A DNA stretch of 7,481 bases from Solirubrobacteraceae bacterium. Lineage in GTDB: Bacteria; Actinomycetota; Thermoleophilia; Solirubrobacterales; Solirubrobacteraceae. Where the stretch lies: contig JASLHP010000299.1 in the NCBI GenBank assembly GCA_030149625.1, positions 1 through 7,481 of the forward strand, read 5' to 3'. The notes below the pieces were generated by a model that was given only the letters and a program-made list of their open reading frames with translations, was not told the DNA's origin and made no database searches. This document shows, one piece after another, positions 1 to 5,829 of this stretch. The translations under genes were made by a program, and so were the position numbers. How positions within the stretch are numbered: the stretch's first letter is position 1; every line of letters starts with the position of its first letter.

Positions 1-542
1 GTAAAGAACTCGCCCGCCTTCTTACCTGATTCGTCGGCGAAATTCTTGAGCAGGTACTCATAGGCGTTGCCGAGGAGGTCGTGGCTGACGGTGGCGGGAT
101 CGAGCTGGAGGCTCGCGATCACATCTAGGACGTTCGTCAGCGATGCCTCGGGCAGTTTCTCCTTGTTTGCCCATTGCACATCGCCAAAAATGCCAGCGAG
201 AGTATCCGGGTTCGCCTCTTGGATACGGTCGAGGATCCGTTGCAAGCCGGCTCCGACATTCTCGACGAGGGCTACGGCGTCGTCCCAGCGACAACCGTCG
301 GGCAGGATGAAGCGGTAGTTGTCCGGGTGGGCGGCCAGCTCGAGGTCGCCCGCGAAAGCCGCCAGGGCACGGGTGTGCTCCCAGTCCCACGTATCGGAGA
401 TTCTCTTGAAGAAGAGCAACGGGAAGATGTACGCCTTGAAGTCGGCCGGGTCGACGGGCCCTCGGAGCGCTTTGGCGGCCGCGAGAAGTCGCCGCTCGAG
501 GTCGGCTTGGCTGTGTGGATGTGCGATCGAAGCCATGTCCAT
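1..542 (-). CDS. hsdM: Type I restriction-modification system DNA methyltransferase subunit M (HsdM), N-terminal part, truncated by window edge
   Basis: This is the first 180 residues of a type I R-M modification subunit, which with HsdS (and HsdR) methylates adenine in a bipartite target. The frame is open to the left edge, so the 3' end is missing. Residues about 15-50 match the HsdM N-terminal helical domain: a stretch like LLAAAKALRGPVDPADFKAY followed by LLFFKRISDTWDWE. Residues 158-180 contain LGNAYEYLLKNFADESGKKA then GEFF, the junction into the N6-adenine methyltransferase domain (family form AGEFYTPR). The SAM motif and NPPY catalytic motif would lie outside the window. The start is ATG at 542, with AGGGAGGA 11 nt upstream; an in-frame ATG at 536 is a weaker alternative. 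It follows parB on the same strand after a 130-nt gap holding a long palindrome, so it probably has its own control. The family call is from recognised motifs; whether hsdS and hsdR follow cannot be seen. Confidence 0.9.
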   Translation of the reverse strand, partial: MDMASIAHPHSQADLERRLLAAAKALRGPVDPADFKAYIFPLLFFKRISDTWDWEHTRALAAFAGDLELAAHPDNYRFILPDGCRWDDAVALVENVGAGLQRILDRIQEANPDTLAGIFGDVQWANKEKLPEASLTNVLDVIASLQLDPATVSHDLLGNAYEYLLKNFADESGKKAGEFF

Positions 543-553
543 GTCCTCGAAGA

Positions 554-561
554 TCCTCCCT
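554..561 (-). promoter_or_regulatory. Ribosome binding site of hsdM
   Basis: The minus strand reads AGGGAGGA, a strong Shine-Dalgarno match, 11 nt before the ATG at 542 and 17 nt before the ATG at 536. It supports the upstream start. Confidence 0.6.
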
Positions 562-616
562 GAGGAGCGCCGGTCGAGCCCGGTCCCGCCTCGGATCGTA
601 CGCGCCGCCGGGCGCC

Positions 617-642
617 CCGAGCTCGCCGGCCGGCGAGCTCGG
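617..642. repeat. 26-bp perfect palindrome between parB and hsdM
   Basis: Each 13-nt half reads CCGAGCTCGCCGG on its own strand, and the site is a perfect inverted repeat with no mismatch. As RNA from the parB side it could fold into a very stable GC hairpin, but no U-tract follows it on either strand, so it is not a textbook intrinsic terminator. It lies 31 nt after the parB stop and 75 nt before the hsdM start. A weak -10-like TACGAT occurs on the minus strand at 600-595, which would place the palindrome over the -35 region. An operator role for the R-M gene is therefore as plausible as a transcription barrier after parB. Both roles are inference. Confidence 0.8.
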
Positions 643-672
643 ACCTCGTTCCAAGAACTAGATGATGATGAA

Positions 673-1593
673 CTAATCGCCTGCGGCCGCCGTTCGCGGC
701 GCGCGGCCGACTAGCCGCCGGGCGAGCTCGAGCGCCTCCTCGGCGCTCGCGAACGACAGCTGAGCGCGGTAACGACCGTCGCTCGCCGGCTTGACGAGCA
801 CCTCCGCGCCGAGCGCCGCGCCGAGCGTCTGCGCGATCTCGCGGGCAGCGTGCTCTTGGTCGGGGTGGGCTCGCCGAGCGGCGTCGGCTCGCTCCGGCGC
901 CGCTCCGGGCGACGTCACAGCGTTGCTCTCACGCGCGCGCGCTTCCGTAACCCGCACGGACCAGCCCTGCTCGGCCGCCGCGCGCGCCAAGCGACGGCGT
1001 GACGCGTGGTCGTGGGCAAGCAGCAGCGCCCGACCGTGCCCCTCGCTGAGGACACCGCGCTGCAGCATCTCGATCACCTCATCGGGGAGATCGAGCAGAC
1101 GCACCAGATTGCTGACAGCGACTCGGCTGCGCCCCACGCGCCGGCCGACGTCCTCGCGCGTCAACCCCAGCTCCTCGACGAGCGCCGCGCACGCGCGCGC
1201 CTCCTCGATCGGATTCAGATCCTCCCGCGCCATGTTCTCGATCAGCGCCGCTTCCAGCGCCTCGGCGTCCTCGCGCTCGCGCACGATCGCCGGGATCCGC
1301 TCGAGGCCCGCAAGCTTGGCCGCGCGCCAGCGGCGCTCGCCGGCAACCAGCTCGTAGCTGCCACCCGGACGCGGTCTTACGAGCACCGGCTGCAGCACCC
1401 CGCGCTCGCCCAGCGACCCCGCCAGCGTCGCCAGCGCGTCCGCATCGAAGTGCCGTCGCGGCTGCTCCGGGTTCGGGGAGATCAGCTCGACCGACAACTC
1501 GCGCAGCTGCTCATCGCGCTCGGATGCACCTTCCGCGGATACCGAAAGGATCGCTCCCAGGCCCCTGCCCATTCCCGGCCTAGGCTTAGCCAC
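673..1593 (-). CDS. parB: Chromosome-partitioning protein ParB (parS-binding CTPase)
   Basis: 306-residue ParB/Spo0J-type clamp that binds parS, uses CTP to slide and spread on DNA, and interacts with ParA and SMC to segregate the origin. The N-terminus AKPRPGMGRGLGAIL is the usual ParB leader that contacts ParA. The CTP-binding N domain shows GERRWRAA at residues 85-92 (C-motif) and ENMAREDLNPIEEA at 119-132 (the conserved ENLQREDLNPIEEA box). The central parS-reading helix-turn-helix spans about residues 143-168 (LTREDVGRRVGRSRVAVSNL), followed by LSEGHGRALL at 182-191. A low-complexity linker at about 218-250 leads to a C-terminal dimerisation domain at about 255-295. I chose GTG 1593 over an upstream ATG at 1641 because a near-perfect AAAGGAGG stands 9 nt before it and the family leader begins there. 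It overlaps the end of parA by 8 nt, so translation is probably coupled. Confidence 0.96.
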   Translation of the reverse strand: MAKPRPGMGRGLGAILSVSAEGASERDEQLRELSVELISPNPEQPRRHFDADALATLAGSLGERGVLQPVLVRPRPGGSYELVAGERRWRAAKLAGLERIPAIVREREDAEALEAALIENMAREDLNPIEEARACAALVEELGLTREDVGRRVGRSRVAVSNLVRLLDLPDEVIEMLQRGVLSEGHGRALLLAHDHASRRRLARAAAEQGWSVRVTEARARESNAVTSPGAAPERADAARRAHPDQEHAAREIAQTLGAALGAEVLVKPASDGRYRAQLSFASAEEALELARRLVGRAPRTAAAGD

Positions 1594-2344
1594 GCGCCGC
1601 CACCTCCTTTGCCAGCTCGAAATACGCCTCCGCGCCCGCACTGTGCGGATCGTGGTGAGTGACCGGCAGGCCGTAGCTTGGAGCCTCGCCTACGCGCACG
1701 TTGCGCGGGATGACCGTGTCGAACACCAAATCTGGGAAGTGCGAGCGCACTTCGCGCTCCACGTCCTGGCCGAGGCGTGTGCGGCCGTCGTGCATCGTCA
1801 AGAGCATGCCGGCCACCGACAGACGCGGGTTCAGCTCGCGCTGGACGAGCGCCAGCGTCTCCAGCAGACCCGCGAGCCCCTCCAACGCGAAGTACTCGGT
1901 CTGCACCGGCACGATCACACGATCGGCCGCCACGAGCGCAGCGACGGTCAGCGGTCCCAGAGACGGTGGGCAATCGAGCAGGATGTAGCGGAATGCCTCG
2001 CGCACGGGCTCGAGGCATTCGCGCAGCCGTTGCTCGTAACCATCGATCCGTGGCAGCTCGATGTTGGCGCCCGCGAGATCTGGACCGGCGGGCAGCATGC
2101 TCAGACCTCGGATCGGTGTCCGCACGAGCGCCTCACGCGCGGTCGCCTCTCCCGAGATGACCTCGTACAGCCCCGGAGTCTGCGCGCGGGCGACCCCCAG
2201 GCCGACAGTCGCGTTGGCCTGGGGGTCGACATCCACCAAGAGCGTCTCGTATCCGGCCTCGGCGATGCATGCCGCGACGTTCACCGCCGTGGTCGTCTTG
2301 CCGACCCCGCCCTTCTGGTTGGCGATTGCGTAGACGGTGGCCAT
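1586..2344 (-). CDS. parA: Chromosome-partitioning ATPase ParA (Soj-type)
   Basis: 252-residue deviant-Walker ATPase that dimerises on ATP, coats the nucleoid non-specifically and drives ParB-parS complexes apart. The sequence shows the P-loop QKGGVGKTTTAVN at residues 10-22, with signature Lys11 and Lys16, the switch region LLVDVDPQANATVGLG at 35-50, and the Walker B-like segment YILLDCPPSLGPLT at 120-133 with Asp124. The C-terminal segment VIPRNVRVGEAPSYGLPV at 211-228 is typical of ParA. The short N-terminus means no separate HTH domain, so this is the chromosomal Soj class and not a plasmid type Ia ParA. ATG 2344 starts right before the family core and lies 10 nt after rsmG, but it has no clear Shine-Dalgarno. 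ATG 2386, with AAGGGCG just upstream, would add 14 residues and overlap rsmG. The parB start overlaps its last codons. Confidence 0.96.
   Translation of the reverse strand: MATVYAIANQKGGVGKTTTAVNVAACIAEAGYETLLVDVDPQANATVGLGVARAQTPGLYEVISGEATAREALVRTPIRGLSMLPAGPDLAGANIELPRIDGYEQRLRECLEPVREAFRYILLDCPPSLGPLTVAALVAADRVIVPVQTEYFALEGLAGLLETLALVQRELNPRLSVAGMLLTMHDGRTRLGQDVEREVRSHFPDLVFDTVIPRNVRVGEAPSYGLPVTHHDPHSAGAEAYFELAKEVAARG
1603..1610 (-). promoter_or_regulatory. Ribosome binding site of parB inside the parA 3' end
   Basis: The minus strand reads AAAGGAGG, with 9 nt to the GTG at 1593. It lies within the last codons of parA and decides the parB start in favour of GTG 1593. Confidence 0.75.
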
Positions 2345-2354
2345 GGGCCGCACG

Positions 2355-3167
2355 CTAGCGCCGATCGTGTTCGCGTGGCTGCTCATCGCCCTTGGGCCGC
2401 GGAGACCCGACCCCTGAGCTCGTCGCTGGCGATCCCAGCGGTCGCTTGCGCGCGATCCCAGGGCGGCGCGGGAAACGAGACGGTGTCTCATGCGTCTTCG
2501 TGAACACGTGGAGGTGACGATCCGTAGCCTGCTCGAACGGGGTGACCCGGCGAATCTCGAGGCGCCTCATCCCGAGTGCCTGTGCCGCGACATCGGCGGC
2601 GCGCTCCTCATCCGCCAAGCGTCTGCCACGCCAATCGACGAGCGTGCCGCCGACACGGAGCAGCGGCGCCGCGTACTCGAGTACGACGGGCTGCGGCGCG
2701 AGCGCGCGCGCCACGACCACGTCGTTGCGGCCCGTGCCCGCGCTCCACTCCTCGACCCGCGACCACACGACGCGCGCGTTCGCGATCGCGGCGGCCGCGC
2801 ACATCTGCTCCAGAAAATCGCACTTGCGACGCTGACTGTCGATCAGGCCGAACTCGGCTGCTGGCAGCGCAACGGCGAGCGCCAGTCCGGGAAACCCGAC
2901 ACCACTGCCAAGGTCCGCGATCCTCTCCGCCGTGGCGAAGACGTCGATGTCCAGCGCGCTCAGCGAATCCGCGACGTGGACACGGGCCGCCTGGCCCGCC
3001 TCGCGCACGGTCGTCGGCGCGTGCTCGTCGGCTTCGAGCTTCTGCAGCAAGACGCCGAGCTGCGCCAGCTGCGACGGGCTCAGATCAACCGCGCCGAAAC
3101 TCGTCTGACTCGGTCGCATCCGGCGCTCGTCATCATCTCCGGCGGGCGGATGTTTCCCGTGAAACAC
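2355..3167 (-). CDS. rsmG: 16S rRNA (guanine-N7) methyltransferase RsmG (GidB)
   Basis: SAM-dependent methyltransferase expected to make m7G in the 530 loop of 16S rRNA (G527 in E. coli numbering); loss in many bacteria gives low-level streptomycin resistance. Residues 48-75 hold the GidB leader with HVADSL. Residues 81-95 hold the SAM-binding motif ERIADLGSGVGFPG, followed by FGLIDSQRRKCDFLEQM at 106-122 and the ARALAP segment at 153-158. A family-typical end RFPRRPGIARKRPLG occurs at 231-245. A further 25 residues (SPATSS... to DHRR-like end) extend beyond the usual C-terminus, rich in P, G, R and E, with no domain visible. Start is GTG 3167, 9 nt after the jag stop; its first codons (V/M-F-H-G-K-H) are the parS site. 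ATG 3119 is an alternative that would leave parS intergenic. Neither start has a convincing Shine-Dalgarno. Confidence 0.94.
   Translation of the reverse strand: MFHGKHPPAGDDDERRMRPSQTSFGAVDLSPSQLAQLGVLLQKLEADEHAPTTVREAGQAARVHVADSLSALDIDVFATAERIADLGSGVGFPGLALAVALPAAEFGLIDSQRRKCDFLEQMCAAAAIANARVVWSRVEEWSAGTGRNDVVVARALAPQPVVLEYAAPLLRVGGTLVDWRGRRLADEERAADVAAQALGMRRLEIRRVTPFEQATDRHLHVFTKTHETPSRFPRRPGIARKRPLGSPATSSGVGSPRPKGDEQPREHDRR
3151..3166. promoter_or_regulatory. parS: Near-consensus parS centromere site
   Basis: The plus strand reads TGTTTCCCGTGAAACA, matching the widely conserved bacterial parS TGTTTCACGTGAAACA at 15 of 16 positions. The single change (A to C at position 7) breaks the symmetry of the central CACGTG. 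It sits in codons 1-6 of rsmG, two genes upstream of parA/parB and about 3 kb from dnaA. parS sites near the start of gidB/rsmG are a known arrangement. ParB from this same operon should load here. It is the only site of this quality I found in the window. Confidence 0.88.
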
Positions 3168-3176
3168 TCGACGACG

Positions 3177-3674
3177 TCAGCCCGCGAGCGGCGTGACGAC
3201 CAGATAGCGCTCCGGCTCGTTGCCCTCACTGTGCGTCTCGACGTCGCCGCGCTCCCGTAGGTACTCATGCACGATCCGCCGCTCGAACGGCGGCAACGGG
3301 TCCAGCTCGACCGGGCCCCCCGTGCTGAGCGCCTCATCCGCCGCGTCGTCGGCCTCCGCGCGCAGGGCCTCCGCGCGGCGCTCGCGGTAACCGTTGGCGT
3401 CGATCACCACACGCACCGGAGACGGCCCCTCGGGGAAGACGATCCGCTGCGCCAGATGCTGCACAGCATCGATCGTCTGGCCGTGCCGGCCGATGAAAAG
3501 CCCGACATCCTCGCCCTCCAGCTGCCCGGCGAGGACACCGTCTCGCTCCTCGACCGTCACCTCGACGTCCAGGCGCAGATCGTCGGCGATCTCCTCGAGT
3601 AGCTCTTCGAGCGCCTCTGGAGGATCCAGATCGCCCGGAGCGAGGTTTCGGTCCAGCTCGTTCTCGTCGCTCAT
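3177..3674 (-). CDS. jag: Jag/KhpB-type RNA-binding protein (KH-R3H)
   Basis: 165-residue single-strand nucleic-acid binding protein of the Jag/KhpB family, which works with a KhpA partner as an RNA chaperone affecting cell-envelope growth in Gram-positive bacteria. The first 30 residues are acidic (DENELDRN, PPEALEELLEE). A KH domain spans about residues 33-95, with the GxxG loop as GRHG at 62-65 (GLFIGRHGQTIDAVQHL). The R3H domain spans about 125-163, with R132 and H136 giving the RxxxH motif in FERRIVHEYLRERG. The Jag_N domain common in Firmicutes is absent, as is usual for high-GC Gram-positives. ATG 3674 overlaps the yidC stop as ATGA and has GGGGAGG 5 nt upstream, so it is likely to be translated together with yidC. 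Confidence 0.93.
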   Translation of the reverse strand: MSDENELDRNLAPGDLDPPEALEELLEEIADDLRLDVEVTVEERDGVLAGQLEGEDVGLFIGRHGQTIDAVQHLAQRIVFPEGPSPVRVVIDANGYRERRAEALRAEADDAADEALSTGGPVELDPLPPFERRIVHEYLRERGDVETHSEGNEPERYLVVTPLAG

Positions 3675-4609
3675 CTACGCCTCCCCGAGCGCTTCTTCTT
3701 CTTGCGGGGCGGGCGCGGCGGTGGTGGGCCGCCGGTCATCCCCCCGCCCGTCGCGCCCGCGATCTCGGGCTGCGGGGCGGGCGCGGCCGCGCCACCGGCG
3801 GCCTCCGCGATCGTCTGGCGCAAGGACCGCGTGGGCTTTCCGTTGGTCGCGGGCGTCGGCCGTTCCGGCGGAGGCAGGCGGCGGCGAATCAAGAACTGCT
3901 GTCCGACCGTCCACAGGTTCGTCGTGATCCAGTACACGAGCAGCCCGGCCGGATAGCGATACAGGATCACGACGAATACAACCGGCAACAACAGCATCAG
4001 CCGCCGTTGGTTGGGATCCGCCGTCGCGGTCGCGATGAACGTGGAGGCCAGCTGCGAGCCCACGTAGAGCACGATCAAGACCACGAGCACGATGCCGGTG
4101 GCCTTGCTCGTGATATCGGGGATGAACAAGAACTTGGCCGAATGCGGCGCGACTTCGTTGCACGTCGCCTTTTCGACGGCCTTCGCGGTGACGATGTGGT
4201 GCGCCGTCAGAGCGGGACCGCAGATGTGCTTCTTGAGGTCGGTGCGCAGCATGTAGAAGAGCGATACGAACACCGGCAACTGCATCAGCAACGGCAGGCA
4301 CGACGCCAGGGGGTTGATTTTGTTCTCCTGGTAGAACTTCATGATCTCCTGCTGCTGGCGCTGTTTGTCCTCCTTGTACTTCTCTTTGAGCTTGTTGATC
4401 TCGGGAGCCAGGCGCTGCATCTCCTGCATCGACTTCAGCTGCCTGTAGGTCAGCGGCACGAGGATCGCGCGGATCAACACCGTCAACCCGACGATCGCAA
4501 GGCCCCAGCTCCCGCCCACGACGTGGGCGTGAATGAAGACCATGATTTCTTCGAACACGCTGATCAGCGGCGAAAACGCGTCCTGGATCACGTTGGCGAG
4601 GATTGGCAT
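3671..4609 (-). CDS. yidC: Membrane protein insertase YidC/Oxa1 family
   Basis: 312-residue polytopic insertase that places proteins in the cytoplasmic membrane alone or with SecYEG. It has the five-segment Gram-positive layout without the large periplasmic domain of proteobacteria. Hydrophobic segments lie at about residues 33-55, 101-122, 168-192, 203-217 and 218-236. Arg47 in VLIRAILVPLT is the expected hydrophilic-groove arginine. Residues 62-98 are the charged cytoplasmic coiled-coil hairpin (EINKLKEKYKEDKQRQQQE). The loop at 123-166 between the second and third segments should face outside and carries Cys130 and Cys150. I see no lipobox. The C-terminus (about 245-312) is disordered, rich in P, A and G, and ends in KKKKRSGRRR, like the ribosome-binding tails of Oxa1-type insertases. 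It overlaps jag by 4 nt. The start at ATG 4609 has only a weak Shine-Dalgarno. Confidence 0.95.
   Translation of the reverse strand: MPILANVIQDAFSPLISVFEEIMVFIHAHVVGGSWGLAIVGLTVLIRAILVPLTYRQLKSMQEMQRLAPEINKLKEKYKEDKQRQQQEIMKFYQENKINPLASCLPLLMQLPVFVSLFYMLRTDLKKHICGPALTAHHIVTAKAVEKATCNEVAPHSAKFLFIPDITSKATGIVLVVLIVLYVGSQLASTFIATATADPNQRRLMLLLPVVFVVILYRYPAGLLVYWITTNLWTVGQQFLIRRRLPPPERPTPATNGKPTRSLRQTIAEAAGGAAAPAPQPEIAGATGGGMTGGPPPPRPPRKKKKRSGRRR
3680..3686 (-). promoter_or_regulatory. Ribosome binding site of jag within the yidC 3' end
   Basis: The minus strand reads GGGGAGG, 5 nt before the ATG at 3674, inside the basic-tail codons of yidC. It supports the ATGA-overlap start. Confidence 0.65.
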
Positions 4610-4703
4610 GGGCTAGAGACTCTCGGCGATCATTGCGATGTGCGCGTGCGTGTGGCCTGGTGGACCGGGATTGCGACCGACTGCGGGCGACGCGCGTGCC
4701 CGT

Positions 4704-5012
4704 TCAGCCGTCGGCCCCGGAGCTGCTCCTGAACACTCGCTGAGCCGACACCGGATCGTATCCGCCGTGGCTCAAGGGGTTGCACCTGAGCAGACGCCAC
4801 CCCGCGAGCACCAGGCCCTTAAGTATGCCGTAATCGCGGATCGCCTCCAGCGCGTACCGCGAGCACGTCGGCTCGTACCTGCAGCGCCGCGGGATCGCCG
4901 GCGAGACGTAGCGCCGGTAGACGACGATCGGCGCCACGAGCGCCATTCGAGCCCACAGCGCGGGGCCGCTCGCGGTCGGAGCCGGGGCGCGATGTGCAGC
5001 TGAGGAGCTCAT
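4704..5012 (-). CDS. yidD: Membrane protein insertion efficiency factor YidD
   Basis: 102-residue YidD family member, a small membrane-associated protein that assists YidC-dependent insertion. The family core runs from about residue 27 to 88: [20 protein letters not shown] then [34 protein letters not shown] and GYDPV. It contains the three conserved cysteines (Cys44, Cys50, Cys77). A 20-residue Ala/Ser/Pro-rich leader precedes the amphipathic membrane-binding part. ATG 5012 overlaps the rnpA stop as ATGA, and there is no visible Shine-Dalgarno, so translation most likely depends on rnpA translation. A 94-nt gap separates it from yidC. Confidence 0.94.
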   Translation of the reverse strand: MSSSAAHRAPAPTASGPALWARMALVAPIVVYRRYVSPAIPRRCRYEPTCSRYALEAIRDYGILKGLVLAGWRLLRCNPLSHGGYDPVSAQRVFRSSSGADG

Positions 5013-5413
5013 GCGGGCGACTGCCGCGATTGCCCGATGGGCTGGCGCGAGGCTTGACGCAGACCGGCCTTGCCGATCAACTCCGCGAGCGCCGCGTCCA
5101 CGCCCGCGAGCCCCTCTCGCTCCGCCAGCTCTCCGGCGGGCGGTCTCGCCACGACGACGATGTCCTGGCCCGCCACCAGCTCGTCCTCGGCATGCGAGAA
5201 CGCCTCGCGCAGCAGGCGCTTGACCTTGTTGCGCTGCACCGCGCCGCCAACCTTACGCGACACCGACAAGCCCAGGCGCGGTCTCTGCGTGGACGTGTTC
5301 GGAAACGCGTACAACACCAGCTGGCGATTCGCGACCGAGCGCCCGTGGCGATAGACGCGCTCGAACTCCGCGCTGCGCGAGAGCCGACCACGCGCCGAGG
5401 GCCGCCCGCTCAT
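5009..5413 (-). CDS. rnpA: Ribonuclease P protein component
   Basis: 134-residue basic protein subunit of RNase P, which helps the RNA catalyst bind and cleave the 5' leader of precursor tRNAs. It begins with the family pattern [17 protein letters not shown] at residues 10-26, then [19 protein letters not shown] at 44-62. The RNR signature [12 protein letters not shown] spans residues 61-72, and the beta strand DIVVVARP is at 84-91. About 20 residues after the core (114-134) form a Q/R-rich tail. ATG 5413 lies 40 nt after rpmH, the normal conserved pairing, and the stop overlaps the yidD start. Confidence 0.95.
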   Translation of the reverse strand: MSGRPSARGRLSRSAEFERVYRHGRSVANRQLVLYAFPNTSTQRPRLGLSVSRKVGGAVQRNKVKRLLREAFSHAEDELVAGQDIVVVARPPAGELAEREGLAGVDAALAELIGKAGLRQASRQPIGQSRQSPA

Positions 5414-5453
5414 CGCGTATCCGCCGGCCTCGAAGCGCGTGTCGTCACGACCG

Positions 5454-5588
5454 TCAGGTGGAGAGGCGCCTGCGCCCCTTGCTGCGACGGCGCTTCAGCG
5501 TCAGGCGCCCGGCGCGTGAGGCCATCCGCGCACGGAATCCGTGCGCGCGTGCGCGCTTGCGCTTCTTTGGCTGGTAGGTGCGCTTCAT
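5454..5588 (-). CDS. rpmH: 50S ribosomal protein L34
   Basis: 44-residue L34, the small, very basic protein of the large ribosomal subunit. It opens with the invariant [20 protein letters not shown], continues with [20 protein letters not shown] and ends RLST, matching the full family length. The open frame continues upstream, but MKRTYQP is the universal start. It is the first gene of the leftward operon. A perfect TATAAT lies 9 nt before the ATG and no clear Shine-Dalgarno is present, suggesting a leaderless or near-leaderless mRNA. Confidence 0.97.
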   Translation of the reverse strand: MKRTYQPKKRKRARAHGFRARMASRAGRLTLKRRRSKGRRRLST

Positions 5589-5597
5589 GACGCCTGC

Positions 5598-5603
5598 ATT
5601 ATA
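5598..5603 (-). promoter_or_regulatory. -10 promoter element for rpmH operon
   Basis: The minus strand reads TATAAT, an exact housekeeping-sigma -10 hexamer, with 9 nt (GCAGGCGTC) to the rpmH ATG. No good -35 hexamer stands 16-18 nt upstream (AGCGCG at 17). Transcription starting about 6-8 nt downstream would begin at or just before the ATG. The motif is exact in an otherwise GC-rich region, which supports a real promoter. Confidence 0.6.
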
Positions 5604-5813
5604 GGGCGGCTCTGTGCCGCCGCGCTTCGGCGATGTGTTACTGACAAACCCAAACCGATTCGGTAGGGCTCGTGCATGGCTAAGACCGGCGCGCGCGGTC
5701 GAGCGCAGCACGGCCCGACCGCCAAGTCGGCATAGCGCGACGGATGGATCACGGGGCCCGAGGGACGCCAGACGGGTCATAGGCCGGGACGATTGTCGTG
5801 GGGAACGTCTACC

Positions 5814-5821
5814 AAGGAAGG
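5814..5821 (+). promoter_or_regulatory. Ribosome binding site of the small wHTH gene
   Basis: AAGGAAGG lies 8 nt before GTG 5830. It decides the start in favour of a 107-residue protein and against the long upstream extension of the frame. Confidence 0.55.
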
Positions 5822-5829
5822 TCAACTAC

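Larger units (their letters stand above)
5589..5829. other. Divergent intergenic region between rpmH and the wHTH gene
   Basis: This 241-nt stretch holds the rpmH TATAAT. On the plus strand a weak possible -35 (CTGACA, 5641-5646) lies upstream of an 11-nt near-palindrome ACCGATTCGGT (5654-5664), which could be a small operator. No TTATCCACA or TTGTCCACA-type DnaA box and no AT-rich unwinding tract are visible. The plus-strand reading frame of the downstream gene stays open through here, but the implied peptide is R/P-rich and looks non-coding. Confidence 0.5.

Noticed and set aside
58..654. 198-codon minus-strand open frame at the left end
   Set aside because: It is in a different frame from HsdM, whose N-terminal domain reads cleanly over the same bases; the alternative is P/R/G-rich.
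1643..2503. Long plus-strand open frame opposite parA
   Set aside because: It is antisense to a clear ParA with intact motifs; the peptide is R/H/Q-rich without domain signatures, as expected for a shadow frame in GC-rich DNA.
4007..4732. 241-codon plus-strand open frame opposite yidC
   Set aside because: It mirrors the YidC coding sequence; its H/Q/D/L composition is a complement artefact and YidC is certain.
5614..5829. N-terminal extension of the wHTH frame back to GTG 5614
   Set aside because: The extra 72 residues are R/P-rich and structureless, would overlap the divergent promoter, and a good Shine-Dalgarno marks GTG 5830 instead.
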